A stretch of DNA of 64,000 nucleotides from Lentzea xinjiangensis (GTDB lineage: Bacteria; Actinomycetota; Actinomycetes; Mycobacteriales; Pseudonocardiaceae), in assembly GCF_900110955.1 (NCBI RefSeq), contig NZ_FOFR01000001.1:1-64000 (forward strand), written 5' to 3'. The position numbers and the translations under genes are program-made. Of this stretch, positions 44,523 through 53,579 are shown piece by piece; position 1 is the stretch's first letter; the number at the start of each line of letters is the position of its first letter. The notes below the pieces were generated by a model. That model was not told the origin of the DNA. It searched no databases and was given only the letters and a program-made list of their open reading frames with translations.

Positions 44523-45404
44523 TCAGGACCCCGCGAGCGCGCTGCCGGCGGGCAGGTAGTCCTTGCTGGTCCTGCCCCTCACGCCGTCCCGCAGGCCGTG
44601 CCACATCGCGCGCAGCCGGGCACCGCGCGGCTTCTCGTACAGCGCCGTCAGCAGCACCCAGCGCCCCATGATGAGGACGGACGCCAGGCACCACGCCGGC
44701 GAGCGGAGCAGGTTCTCCTTCACCAGCAGCACGCCGTTGCGGATCACCCAGTACAGCCGCCACCTCGGGTGGTGGGTGACGCGGACGTGCCCGATCAGGA
44801 ACCGGTGCTCGCGGACCTCACCGAGCGAGTGCGGCAGCTTGACCCGCTTGTCCTGCACGATCCGCATCCCGGTGCGCCGCAGCCGCAGGCAGAAGTCCTG
44901 GTCGACGCAGTCCACGAAGAAGTCCTCGCGGAACCCGCCCAGCTCCTCGAGCAGCGAACGCCGCACCACCATGCCGGAGGTGATCACGGCGTCCCGGTCC
45001 GCGACCTCGGGCCGCAGCACCGTGCGCGGGTCGATGTAGGACTCGCGCACGGCGTCCCAGGGCGCGGGAGCCGCGGCACCGATGGTCGGGTCGGCCAGGT
45101 ACGCGGCCAGCCGGCCGACCACCTCGCCGGAGAGCACCGAGTCCTGGTCGAGCAGCAGCACGGCGTCGGTTCCCGGCGCCATCTCCCGCACCCCCAGGTT
45201 GAGCGCGCCCGCGAGACCGAGGTTGCCCGCCGGGCGGAGCACGCGGACCCCCTCCGGCAGCTCGCCGTCGAGCAGCTCGGCGCCGCCGGGGGTGTTGTCC
45301 ACCACCAGCACCTCGACGCAGGACGCCCGTGCGGCCTCGATGACGGCCAGCAGCCGCTGGTCGGGGTGGTAGGCCGTCGCGATCGCGGTGATCTTGTCGG
45401 TCAT
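44523..45404 (-). CDS. Rhamnosyltransferase-like GT2 (paralogue A)
   Basis: The 293-residue GT2 belongs to the rhamnosyltransferase-type group: AIATAYHPDQRLLAVIEAA, VLVVDNTPGG, NLGLAGALNLGV, LLLDQDSVLSGEV, ITSGMVVRRS, FVDCVDQDFCLRLRR and LPHSLGEVREH. It shares all these blocks with the genes at 46913 and 47821. It overlaps the flippase gene by 4 bp and is translated after it. Rhamnose as donor is inferred from family and the nearby rml genes. Confidence 0.85.
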   Translation of the reverse strand: MTDKITAIATAYHPDQRLLAVIEAARASCVEVLVVDNTPGGAELLDGELPEGVRVLRPAGNLGLAGALNLGVREMAPGTDAVLLLDQDSVLSGEVVGRLAAYLADPTIGAAAPAPWDAVRESYIDPRTVLRPEVADRDAVITSGMVVRRSLLEELGGFREDFFVDCVDQDFCLRLRRTGMRIVQDKRVKLPHSLGEVREHRFLIGHVRVTHHPRWRLYWVIRNGVLLVKENLLRSPAWCLASVLIMGRWVLLTALYEKPRGARLRAMWHGLRDGVRGRTSKDYLPAGSALAGS

Positions 45405-46756
45405 CGGGTGGTTCGCTCCCTGAGTTCGGCGGGCGCCGTCGCCGGCGCGTCGTCCGGGGGTGTCTGGTGGTGGCCGCCGCCGGTCGCCCGCAGCAGGACG
45501 ACGGCCATGACAGCCATGACGGCCACCGGGCCGGCGGACGTCGCGAGCACCGCGGTGGTGGTCGGGTCGACCGGCAGGACGAACGTCAGCGTCATGGCCG
45601 CCACGCCGGTCAGGGACGCCACCAGCACCGTCCGGTGCTTGCCGAGCGCCACCAGCGCGGGCTGCGTGACGTTCGCCGCCATGAGGAAGACGGTCCCGAT
45701 GCCGAGCGCGGCCAGGGTCGCGTTGGACAGGCTCGCGGGCCTGCCGAGCAGCAGGGCGAGCAGCTGGGGCCCCGCGGTGGCCAGCAGCACGATCCCGAGC
45801 AGCCCCAGCGCCGCGCACACCGCGACGGTGCGGAGGGTCTGCGTGCGCACCGACCTCCGGTCACCGCGGGCCGCGCTCGCGGTCAGCCGCGGCAGCAGGG
45901 TGGTCTGGAGCGGGACGAACGCGAACATCGGCAGCCGGGTCAGCGTGATGGCCCCGGCGATGGCCGTCGCGACCTCGGGCTGCGCGATGGCGTTGATCAC
46001 CACCGGCGGCAGGTTGACCACGGCCTGGTTGGTGAGGCTCGCGACGGCCAGCAGCGCCAGGCCCGCCGAGATGCCGAGCCACATCCGGCCGGAGCCCTCG
46101 ACGCCGGAGGCTGGTGCGGTGGACGACACCTGGCGCGGGCCACCGGCGCCGGTGAGCCAGAGGCCGCCGACGCCGAGCAGCGCCGCGAAGACCTGGCCGA
46201 GGACGAAGATCACGGCGAACAGCCACGCGGAGCCGACCTGGAGCAGCGCCAGCACCGCCCACGGCACCAGCCGGGTCAGCCCCTCCGTGGCGAGAGTCGC
46301 CGCGTACAGGCCGAACCGCTCGGCGCCCGCGAGGGCTCCGCGCACGGCGGAGGCGCAGGCCGTGGCGAACACGCCCACGACGAGCGCGGCGAGCAGCTCC
46401 CAGTGCCCGTTCATCGTCCGATCGACCAGCAGCGGGGACAGCACCGCGATCAGAGCGCCGATCAGCAGGAAGAGCACCACGGCCTGCCGTGCCACCAGGC
46501 GGGCGACCGGCAGGACGGGACGGCCGAGCGCGCGTTCGCGGCTCACCGCGCGCGACATCTCCTGCTCGACCCCGGAGAACGCGCCGAGCGCGATGGTGTT
46601 GACCAGGAAGTAGAGGCTGATCAGCGCCGTGATGCCGGACTCGTCGACGCCCGAGCGCGTGATCAGGGGGATGAACGTGAAGCCGGAGAGGACGACCATC
46701 CCCAGTCCGATGCCCATCAACGCCATCGGACTGCGCAAGAAGCGCAAGCGGTCCAT
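45401..46756 (-). CDS. MOP-superfamily lipid-linked oligosaccharide flippase (Wzx-like)
   Basis: The 451-residue membrane protein has about 12-14 helices (ALMGIGLGMVVLSGFTFIPL at the N terminus) and a long hydrophilic Pro/Ala-rich C terminus. Charged residues sit in the first helices and loops (GVEQEMSRAVSRERALGRP). It resembles polysaccharide flippases of the Wzx/MurJ fold, which translocate undecaprenyl-linked units. Genes on both sides encode GT2 enzymes of one paralogous set, which suggests a dedicated glycan. No polymerase or ligase is seen. Confidence 0.78.
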   Translation of the reverse strand: MDRLRFLRSPMALMGIGLGMVVLSGFTFIPLITRSGVDESGITALISLYFLVNTIALGAFSGVEQEMSRAVSRERALGRPVLPVARLVARQAVVLFLLIGALIAVLSPLLVDRTMNGHWELLAALVVGVFATACASAVRGALAGAERFGLYAATLATEGLTRLVPWAVLALLQVGSAWLFAVIFVLGQVFAALLGVGGLWLTGAGGPRQVSSTAPASGVEGSGRMWLGISAGLALLAVASLTNQAVVNLPPVVINAIAQPEVATAIAGAITLTRLPMFAFVPLQTTLLPRLTASAARGDRRSVRTQTLRTVAVCAALGLLGIVLLATAGPQLLALLLGRPASLSNATLAALGIGTVFLMAANVTQPALVALGKHRTVLVASLTGVAAMTLTFVLPVDPTTTAVLATSAGPVAVMAVMAVVLLRATGGGHHQTPPDDAPATAPAELRERTTR

Positions 46757-46912
46757 GCACCAGCCTCATGCTCTCCAGGGGAACGAAATCGAGCCTAACG
46801 GACGCCCTCGGAGCCCCCGGCGCACCTCTGTAGAATCGGCCACTCACGTGCGACGACCCCTCGCGCCGCCTCGATCGCACCGTGTCGTCGACCTCTAGGA
46901 GTCCCGGAACCG

Positions 46913-47824
46913 ATGACCGATCCCGTCATCACGGCTGTCGTCACCGCCTACCACCCGGACGAGCGGCTCTCGGCGGTCATCGACGCCGCGCTGGTGACCT
47001 GCGCCGACGTCGTCGTCGTCGACAACACGCCGACAGCGGAGAGCTCCTCGACCGAGGGCCTCTCCGACCCGAGGGTCCGCGTGCTCCGGTCGGGGCGCAA
47101 CGGCGGTCTCGCGGGCGCGCTCAACGACGCGGTCCGCGCACTGCGGCCGGAGACCGAGGCGGTCCTCGTGCTCGACCAGGACTCCGCGCTCCCGGAGGGG
47201 GTGGTGGCCGCGCTCGCGGCGCACCTCGCCGACCCCTCCATCGGCGTCGTCGCCCCAACCCCGGTCGACGCGGCGGACGGCAGCACGTACGAGCGGTTCT
47301 CCCCCCGCGGCACCGGGCTGGTGGACCAGGACACCGTCATCACGTCCGGCATGCTGGTCAGGCGCACCGTCCTGGAGGCGGCCGGCCCGTTCCGCGACGA
47401 GTTCTTCGTGGACTGGGTCGACAACGACTTCTGCCTGAGGCTGCGCCGCGACGGCGTGCGGATCGTGCAGGACCTGGCGACCCGCCTGCCGCACTCGATC
47501 GGCGACCGGCGTGAGCACCGGATCGCCGGTCTCACGGTCAAGGTGCTGCGCTACTCGCCGTGGCGGCACTACTGGATCACCCGCAACGGGCTGGTGATGA
47601 TCCGCGAGAACCTCGTCCGCCACCCCCGCTGGTCGCTGATGGCCGTCCTCTACATCGGACGGCAGGCGGTGACCACCGCCCTGTTCGAACCGTCGCGCGG
47701 GGACAACGTCAAGGCGATCCTCAGCGGTGTCCGCGACGCCCTGCGCAACCGCGTGACGCCGAGGTACCTGCCCGCCGGCGCCGACTACCGGTCCGGTGCC
47801 CAGCGCTCGGAGGCCGGGCTGTGA
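46913..47824 (+). CDS. Rhamnosyltransferase-like GT2 (paralogue B)
   Basis: The 303-residue GT2 has AVVTAYHPDERLSAVIDAA, VVVVDNTP, NGGLAGALNDAV, VLDQDSALPEGVV, ITSGMLVRRTVLEAAG, FVDWVDNDFCLRLRRDGVR and LPHSIGDRREH. It is highly similar in layout to the genes at 44523 and 47821. It overlaps the next gene by 4 bp (GTGA). The start is ATG, divergent from the flippase gene. Confidence 0.86.
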   Translation: MTDPVITAVVTAYHPDERLSAVIDAALVTCADVVVVDNTPTAESSSTEGLSDPRVRVLRSGRNGGLAGALNDAVRALRPETEAVLVLDQDSALPEGVVAALAAHLADPSIGVVAPTPVDAADGSTYERFSPRGTGLVDQDTVITSGMLVRRTVLEAAGPFRDEFFVDWVDNDFCLRLRRDGVRIVQDLATRLPHSIGDRREHRIAGLTVKVLRYSPWRHYWITRNGLVMIRENLVRHPRWSLMAVLYIGRQAVTTALFEPSRGDNVKAILSGVRDALRNRVTPRYLPAGADYRSGAQRSEAGL

Positions 47825-48702
47825 AGGTGACCGCACTCGTCACGGCGTACCACCCGGACGACCGGCTCGCGGCCGTGGTCGAGTCCGCGCTGGTCACCTG
47901 CTCCGAGGTGATCGTGTCGGACAACACCCCCTCGACGTCGGCGTCGGCCGCCGAGAAGCTCGACGACCCGAGGGTCACCGTGCTGCGCAACGGCAGCAAC
48001 CTGGGCCTGGCCGCGGCGCTGAACTCGGCGGTCGGCGAACTGCCGGCCGACACGGACGTGGTGCTGTTCCTGGACCAGGACTCGGTGCTGCCCCCGGACC
48101 TCGTGCCCTCGCTCGCCGCGCACTTCGCCGACGCCTCGGTGGGCGTCGTCGCGCCGACCCCGTGGGACGCCACCCACGGCGAGTCCTACGAGAAGGCCGC
48201 CCGGTCCGGTCCGGCGCTCGCCGACCGGGACGGCGTGATGACCTCGGGCATGCTGGTCCGGCGCTCCTGCCTGACCGCGGTCGGCCGGTTCCGCGAGGAC
48301 TTCTTCGTCGACTGGGTCGACTTCGACTTCTGCCTGCGGACGCGCGAGCACGGGTTCCGCGTCGTGCAGGACACCACGGTCCTGCTGCCGCACTCGCTGG
48401 GCGACCGGCGCGAGCACAAGGTCGGCCCGCTGCGGGTGCACGTGCTGCACTACCCGGCCTGGCGGCACTACTGGGTCGCGCGCAACAGCACGGTCCTGGC
48501 GCGCGAGCACCGTGCGAAGAACTGGCGCTGGTCGCTGTCCGCCGCGCTCTTCCTGGCGCGGTGGACGGTCAACACCGCGGTGTTCGAGCGGCAGCGCCGG
48601 ACCCACGTGCCGGCGCTGCTCGCCGGTTTCCGCGACGGCTGGACCGGGCGCGCCCGGCAGGAGTACGTGCCGGCCGGCGCCCAGTACTCGGCCGCGCGCT
48701 GA
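47821..48702 (+). CDS. Rhamnosyltransferase-like GT2 (paralogue C)
   Basis: The 293-residue GT2 is paralogous to its upstream neighbour: ALVTAYHPDDRLAAVVESA, VSDNTPSTSAS, NLGLAAALNSAV, LFLDQDSVLPPDL, MTSGMLVRRS, FVDWVDFDFCLRTREHGFR and LPHSLGDRREHK. The GTG start overlaps the stop of paralogue B, indicating coupled translation. Probably acts sequentially with B on one glycan. Confidence 0.86.
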   Translation: MKVTALVTAYHPDDRLAAVVESALVTCSEVIVSDNTPSTSASAAEKLDDPRVTVLRNGSNLGLAAALNSAVGELPADTDVVLFLDQDSVLPPDLVPSLAAHFADASVGVVAPTPWDATHGESYEKAARSGPALADRDGVMTSGMLVRRSCLTAVGRFREDFFVDWVDFDFCLRTREHGFRVVQDTTVLLPHSLGDRREHKVGPLRVHVLHYPAWRHYWVARNSTVLAREHRAKNWRWSLSAALFLARWTVNTAVFERQRRTHVPALLAGFRDGWTGRARQEYVPAGAQYSAAR

Positions 48703-48708
48703 TCGGGC

Positions 48709-48730
48709 GGTGCGGGAAGCACCCCGCACC
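48709..48730. terminator. Hairpin between convergent GT2 and HAD genes
   Basis: GGTGCGGG and CCCGCACC form an 8-bp perfect stem with a 6-nt loop, 7 nt after the GT2 stop. Confidence 0.65.
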
Positions 48731-48771
48731 GGTCTCGGCGTCGGCCGTGCGGCCTGCGAGGCGTCCGGGCC

Positions 48772-49575
48772 TCAGAACCACCGTTCCAGCACCATGGCGA
48801 CGCCGTCCTCCGAGTTCGGGCCCGTGACCTCGTCCGCGGCGGCCTTCGCGTCCTCGTGGCCGTTGGCCATCGCCACGCCGTGCCCGGCCCACCGGAGCAT
48901 CTCCACGTCGTTCGGCATGTCCCCGAACGCGATGACGTGCTCGGGCTCGACGCCGAACCGCTCCGCGACGTCGGCCAGGCCGGACGCCTTCGTGACGCCG
49001 TGGACCGCGGCCTCGACGAGGCCGTTGTTCGTCGAGAAGGTCAGGTCGACCTCGCCGTGCAGCACCTCGCCGATCGCGGCCGTCATCTCGGCGCTGGTCA
49101 TGGCGGGGTTGCGGATCAGCAGCTTGGCCGCGGGACGGCCGAGCGCCTCCGCGCGGCTGAGACCGCTGTGCGGTCCCTCCGGCCAGGGGTGGGTGTAGCT
49201 GAGCTCGGCGACGAAGGTCAGGTCGTCCTTGGGCGTGCCGACCAGTTCCACCGCGTACGTGCAGTCGTCGAGCACGCTGTCGACCGCGGCCGCGATGTCG
49301 TGCAGCTGCACCGGGCTGAGCGTGCGCGCCCAGACGATCTCCTCGCGGCCGATGTCGTAGAGCACCGCGCCGTTCGCGCAGACCGCCAGCCCGTCGAGGC
49401 CCGCCTCGGCGGCGATGCGCGGAACCCAGCGCGGCGGCCGTCCGGTGGCGAGCACGAACGGCACCCCTGCCGCGAGCACGCGGCCGACGACCTCGGCCGT
49501 GCGCGGGCTCACGGACTCCAAGGGGCTGAGCAGGGTTCCATCGACGTCGGAGGCGACCAGGCGCGGCTGTTCCAC
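48772..49575 (-). CDS. HAD-IIB (Cof-type) phosphatase
   Basis: The 267-residue haloacid dehalogenase-fold phosphatase has motif I VASDVDGTLLSP, motif II-like VLATGRPPRWV, the type IIB cap domain and motif IV VIAFGDMPNDVEMLRWAG. It is cytosolic and likely acts on a sugar phosphate or nucleotide. GTG at 49575 is chosen from a GGAGGAGG about 12 nt upstream. It is divergent from the LLM oxidoreductase gene. Confidence 0.9.
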   Translation of the reverse strand: MEQPRLVASDVDGTLLSPLESVSPRTAEVVGRVLAAGVPFVLATGRPPRWVPRIAAEAGLDGLAVCANGAVLYDIGREEIVWARTLSPVQLHDIAAAVDSVLDDCTYAVELVGTPKDDLTFVAELSYTHPWPEGPHSGLSRAEALGRPAAKLLIRNPAMTSAEMTAAIGEVLHGEVDLTFSTNNGLVEAAVHGVTKASGLADVAERFGVEPEHVIAFGDMPNDVEMLRWAGHGVAMANGHEDAKAAADEVTGPNSEDGVAMVLERWF

Positions 49576-49647
49576 ACCGACATCTTGCCTCCTCCGTTGC
49601 GCGAGCCAAGTTCGTAAGGAGCTGAACAGCTGGTTACCGTACGTACC

Positions 49648-50529
49648 GTGCGCGCAGGAATCGTCATTCTTCCGGAACACCGATGGTGGATCGCCGAACC
49701 CAAGTGGCGCGCCGCCGAGGAGTACGGGTTCCACCACGCGTGGACCTACGACCACCTCGGCTGGCGGACGCTGGTCGACGGCCCCTGGTTCGGCGCGGTG
49801 CCGACCCTGACCGCGGCCGCGCTGGTCACCTCGCGCATCAGGCTCGGCACGTTCGTCGCGAGCCCGAACTTCCGCCACCCCGTGCCGTTCGCGCGCGAGC
49901 TGCTGACGGTCGACGACGTCTCCGACGGGCGGTTCACGCTCGGTGTCGGCGCAGGTGGGGCCGGGTACGACACGGTCGTGACCGGCTCGAAGCCGTTGCT
50001 GCCGGGTGACCGGACGGCCCGGTTCGGCGAGTTCGTCGAGCTGCTCGACCGGCTGCTGGTCCAGGACCGCACGACGTGGCACGGCGAGTTCTACTCGGCC
50101 GAGGAGGCCCGCAGCGCGCCCGGCTGCGTGCAGCGGCCGCGGGTGCCGTTCGTGGTGGCCGCCAACGGCCCGAAGGCGATGGCCGTCGCGGCGCGGTTCG
50201 GCCAGGGCTGGGTCACCACGGGGCCGTCGACCGAGGACCACGAGGCGTGGTGGCGCGGCGTGGCGGAGCTGTCCGAGCGGTTCACTGAGACGTTGGCCAC
50301 GCAGGGCCGCACGACGCGGGTGAGCCGCTACCTCAACCTCGACTCGGCGCCGGTGTACTCGCTGTCGAGCGTGGAGTGCTTCGTCGACGCCGTGGGCAGA
50401 GCGGCTGAGCTGGGCTTCACCGACGTGGTGGCGCACTGGCCGCGGCACGACGGCGTCTACATGGGCAGCGAGCAGGTCGTGGAGAACGTCGCGGCGGACG
50501 TTCTGCCCACGCTCGACCGCCACCTGTAA
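49648..50529 (+). CDS. LLM-class F420-dependent oxidoreductase-like protein
   Basis: The 293-residue TIM-barrel protein of the luciferase-like group has WRAAEEYGFHHAWTYDHLGW at the N terminus, RIRLGTFVASPNFRHPVPFA, ELLTVDDVSDGRFTLGVGAG and PFVVAANGPKAMAVAARFG. These are F420-type LLM features. The substrate is unknown. The start is GTG. The FAD-dependent oxidase gene follows by 30 bp, and the two may be cotranscribed. Confidence 0.88.
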   Translation: MRAGIVILPEHRWWIAEPKWRAAEEYGFHHAWTYDHLGWRTLVDGPWFGAVPTLTAAALVTSRIRLGTFVASPNFRHPVPFARELLTVDDVSDGRFTLGVGAGGAGYDTVVTGSKPLLPGDRTARFGEFVELLDRLLVQDRTTWHGEFYSAEEARSAPGCVQRPRVPFVVAANGPKAMAVAARFGQGWVTTGPSTEDHEAWWRGVAELSERFTETLATQGRTTRVSRYLNLDSAPVYSLSSVECFVDAVGRAAELGFTDVVAHWPRHDGVYMGSEQVVENVAADVLPTLDRHL

Positions 50530-50559
50530 CGGCGTGGTGCTGAACTAGATTCCGTCACT

Positions 50560-51723
50560 GTGCGCTCTGTCGTGGTGATCGGTGGCGGAATCGTCGGGCT
50601 CGCGGTGGCCGCCGAGCTGGCCTCGCGCGGTGACCGCGTGACGGTGCTGGAGAAGGAGGGGCGCTGGGGCGCCCACCAGACCGGCCACAACTCGAACGTC
50701 GTGCACGCGGGCCTGTACTACCGGCCCGGTTCGCTCAAGGCCCGGATGTCCGTGGCCGGCAACGCCTCGATGATCGCCTTCGCGCGTGCGCACGGCGTGC
50801 CGGTCGAGGTGTGCGGCAAGCTGGTCGTGGCCACGTCCGCCGACGAGGTGCCGAGGCTGAAGGCGCTGGCCGAACGCGCGGAGGCGAACGGCGTGCCGGC
50901 GAAGCTGATCTCCGCTGCCGAGGCGCGCGAGTACGAGCCCGAGGTGGCGTGCGTCGCGGCGTTGCGCGTGGAGAGCACGGGGATCATCGACTTCCCCGCC
51001 GTGTGCGACGCCCTGGCCGGGCGGCTGTCGGAGCACGACCTGCGCCTGCACTCCCCCGCGCTGGCGATCCGGCCGGCGCCCGGTGGCGTGGAGGTCGCGA
51101 CACCGGGCGGTGTGGTGAGGGCGGACGCGCTGGTGAACTGCGCGGGCCTGCACAGCGACCGCGTGGCGCGGCTGGCCGGCCTGACCCCGGCGGCGCGCAT
51201 CGTGCCGTTCCGCGGGGAGTACTTCGAGCTGCGGCGCCCGTCCCTGGTCCGGGGCCTGATCTACCCGGTGCCGGACCCGACGCTGCCGTTCCTCGGCGTG
51301 CACCTGACCCGCATGCTCGACGGCAGCGTGCACTGCGGCCCGAACGCCGTGCTGGCGCTGCGCCGCGAGGGCTACCGGTGGCGCGACTTCTCCCTGACCG
51401 ACGTCGCCGACGTGGCGCGCTTCCCGGGCACGTGGCGGCTCGCGCGCAGGTACGCCCGCACCGGCGCGGAGGAGGTGCTGCGCTCGCTGTCCCGCAAGCG
51501 CTTCGCCGCCTCGCTGGCCCGCCTGGTGCCCGCCGTGCGCGAGGACGACCTCGTCCGGGCCGAAGCAGGCGTGCGGGCGCAGGCGATGCTTCCGGACGGT
51601 TCGCTGGTGGACGACTTCCTCATCGAGACCGCGGACCGCCAGGTGCACGTGCTGAACGCGCCCTCACCGGCGGCGACGGGCTCGCTGGAGATCGCGAAGC
51701 ACGTCGCCGACCGGCTGGGATGA
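50560..51723 (+). CDS. lhgO: L-2-hydroxyglutarate oxidase
   Basis: The 387-residue FAD-dependent DAO-family protein has the dinucleotide fold VVVIGGGIVGLAVAAELASRG, the family motif TGHNSNVVHAGLYYRPGSLK, ESTGIIDFPAVCDALA, NCAGLHSDRVARLAG and the C-terminal FNPSPAATGSLEI-like end (NAPSPAATGSLEIAKHVA). LhgO oxidises L-2-hydroxyglutarate to 2-oxoglutarate and passes electrons to quinones at the membrane. Its stop codon is directly adjacent to the convergent serS stop (0 bp). Confidence 0.9.
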   Translation: MRSVVVIGGGIVGLAVAAELASRGDRVTVLEKEGRWGAHQTGHNSNVVHAGLYYRPGSLKARMSVAGNASMIAFARAHGVPVEVCGKLVVATSADEVPRLKALAERAEANGVPAKLISAAEAREYEPEVACVAALRVESTGIIDFPAVCDALAGRLSEHDLRLHSPALAIRPAPGGVEVATPGGVVRADALVNCAGLHSDRVARLAGLTPAARIVPFRGEYFELRRPSLVRGLIYPVPDPTLPFLGVHLTRMLDGSVHCGPNAVLALRREGYRWRDFSLTDVADVARFPGTWRLARRYARTGAEEVLRSLSRKRFAASLARLVPAVREDDLVRAEAGVRAQAMLPDGSLVDDFLIETADRQVHVLNAPSPAATGSLEIAKHVADRLG

Positions 51724-52974
51724 CTACCGGGGCGTGAGGACGTCCGTGCCCATGAACGGCCGCAGGGCCTGCGGGACGGTGACCGAGCCGTCGGCGTTCT
51801 GGTGGTTCTCCAGGATCGCGACGATCCACCGGGTGGTGGCCAGCGTGCCGTTGAGCGTGGCGGCGATCTGCGTCTTGCCGTTGTCGTCCCGGTAGCGCAC
51901 GTTCAGGCGGCGCGCCTGGAACGTGGTGCAGTTCGACGTCGAGGTCAGCTCGCGGTACTTCTGCTGGGTCGGCACCCACGCCTCGCAGTCGAACTTGCGG
52001 TGCGCCGACGTGCCGAGGTCGCCGGTGGCCGTGTCGATGACGCGGTACGGCACCTCGATCTTGGCGAGCATCTCCTCCTCCCACCCGAGCAGCCGGGCGT
52101 GCTCCGCCTCGGCGTCCTCGGGCTTGACGTAGGAGAACATCTCGACCTTGTTGAACTGGTGCACGCGGATGATGCCGCGGGTGTCCTTGCCGTACGACCC
52201 GGCCTCGCGGCGGTAGCACGACGACCAGCCCGCGTACCGGCGCTCGGAGTCGAGGATCTCGTCGGCGTGGTACCCGGCGAGCGGCACCTCCGACGTGCCG
52301 ACGAGGTACAGGTCGTCGTTGGGCAGGTGGTAGATCTCGCTCGAGTGCGCGCCCAGGAAGCCGGTGCCCGCCATGATCTCCGGCCGGACCAGCGTCGGTG
52401 TGATCATCAGCTCGAAGCCGTTGGCCGTGGCCTGCGCCGCCGCCATGTTCAGCAGCGCGAGCTCGAGCTGCGCGCCGACGCCCTTGAGGAAGTAGAACCG
52501 GCTGCCGCCGACCTTGGCGCCGCGCTCCATGTCGATCGCGCCGAGCTTGGTGCCGAGGTCGAGGTGGTCCTGCGGCTCGAAGTCGAACCGGCGCGGCTCG
52601 CCCACGGTCTTGATGACGCGGAAGTCGTCCTCGCCACCGACCGGCGCGTCCGGGTGCACCAGGTTCGGGATCCTGCCCAGCAGCTCGTTCACCTCGTCGG
52701 CGGTGGCGTGCTGCTCGGCCTCCGCGGCCTTGACCTCGGCGGCCAGCTCCTTCGCCTTGACGAGCAGCGCGGCCTTCTCGTCGCCCTTGGCCCTGCCGAC
52801 CTCCTTGCCGAGCACCTTCTGCTCGGCGCGCAGGGTGTCCGCGCGGGAGATGGCACTGCGCCGGCGCTCGTCAGCGGACAGCAGGGAGTCGACGACGCCC
52901 TCGTCCTCGCCACGGGCACGCTGCGAAGCGCGCACGATCTCCGGGTTCTCGCGCAACACCTTGAGGTCGATCAC
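51724..52974 (-). CDS. serS: Seryl-tRNA synthetase
   Basis: The 416-residue class II synthetase charges tRNA-Ser. An N-terminal coiled-coil arm (about 25-105, [20 protein letters not shown]) contacts the long variable arm of tRNA-Ser. The core has [10 protein letters not shown], motif 2 [36 protein letters not shown] and motif 3 with [18 protein letters not shown]. Two tRNA-Ser genes are in the same window. As in M. tuberculosis (Rv3834c), it lies upstream of the septum-formation and metallopeptidase genes, although here a three-gene operon separates them. Confidence 0.97.
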   Translation of the reverse strand: MIDLKVLRENPEIVRASQRARGEDEGVVDSLLSADERRRSAISRADTLRAEQKVLGKEVGRAKGDEKAALLVKAKELAAEVKAAEAEQHATADEVNELLGRIPNLVHPDAPVGGEDDFRVIKTVGEPRRFDFEPQDHLDLGTKLGAIDMERGAKVGGSRFYFLKGVGAQLELALLNMAAAQATANGFELMITPTLVRPEIMAGTGFLGAHSSEIYHLPNDDLYLVGTSEVPLAGYHADEILDSERRYAGWSSCYRREAGSYGKDTRGIIRVHQFNKVEMFSYVKPEDAEAEHARLLGWEEEMLAKIEVPYRVIDTATGDLGTSAHRKFDCEAWVPTQQKYRELTSTSNCTTFQARRLNVRYRDDNGKTQIAATLNGTLATTRWIVAILENHQNADGSVTVPQALRPFMGTDVLTPR

Positions 52975-53032
52975 CCTGGAAAGGGTAGTCCCCGCCTGCT
53001 CAACGCCTCATCCGGCCATCCGTTCGCCAGCC

Positions 53033-53083
53033 CGGAACGCGGGGGCCCCGCGTTCCCCTCAGGGAAACGCGGGGCCCCCGCGT
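53033..53083. repeat. Palindromic element, copy A (intergenic)
   Basis: Two GC-rich palindromes of the type ACGCGGGG-N-CCCCGCGT are arranged as an inverted pair around a 4-nt loop (CTCA), so the whole forms one long hairpin. It lies between the DUF350 stop and the serS start. Over about 48 bp it differs by one base from the reverse complement of copy B at 63519-63574. It may also act as a terminator for the DUF350 operon. Confidence 0.9.
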
Positions 53084-53108
53084 GGCTTCCGCGAAGCGGA
53101 AAAGTGGG

Positions 53109-53558
53109 CTAGTAGATCGCGAACGCCACCACGAGGCCGAGCGCGACGTGCGCGGCGGCCACGACGACGGACGCGGGCGCGAAGCGGTCCGACTCGATGA
53201 TCGAGCCGATGTCGAGCTTGGTCACCCACTCCAGCAGCCGCACGGCCGCGACCTGCACGATGATGCCGACGATGCCGTAGATCAGCGAGGTGAGCAGGCC
53301 CTCGTCGAGCTTGCCGACGGCGCTGAGGATGGCGACGACCACGATGAACGCCATCGAGACGAGGCCGGAGGCGGTGACGATCACGGCGTTAGGCGCGCCG
53401 TTGCGGACCAGGATCGACAGCTTGCCCGGCGTCGTCCAGTCGATCGCGTAGAAGCCGAACACCATGAGGACCAGACCGACGACGGCGTACAGCGCGATCG
53501 CGCCGATGCCCCGGCCGATCGCCGAGCCGAAGCCGGGGTCCAACGCGAGCTCGTACAT
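53109..53558 (-). CDS. DUF350-family membrane protein (YjfL-like)
   Basis: The 149-residue integral membrane protein has four helices: IALYAVVGLVLMVFGFYAIDW, VIVTASGLVSMAFIVVVAIL, LLTSLIYGIVGIIVQVAAVRLL and VVVAAAHVALGLVVAFAIY. This is the DUF350 layout. It is the last gene after the ATP-grasp enzyme (21-bp gap). In Enterobacteria yjfL (DUF350), yjfM (YgiB-like) and yjfC (glutathionylspermidine synthase-like) cluster in the same way; the function is not established. Confidence 0.85.
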   Translation of the reverse strand: MYELALDPGFGSAIGRGIGAIALYAVVGLVLMVFGFYAIDWTTPGKLSILVRNGAPNAVIVTASGLVSMAFIVVVAILSAVGKLDEGLLTSLIYGIVGIIVQVAAVRLLEWVTKLDIGSIIESDRFAPASVVVAAAHVALGLVVAFAIY

Positions 53559-53579
53559 GTGCTGTTCCCTTTCGAAGTC

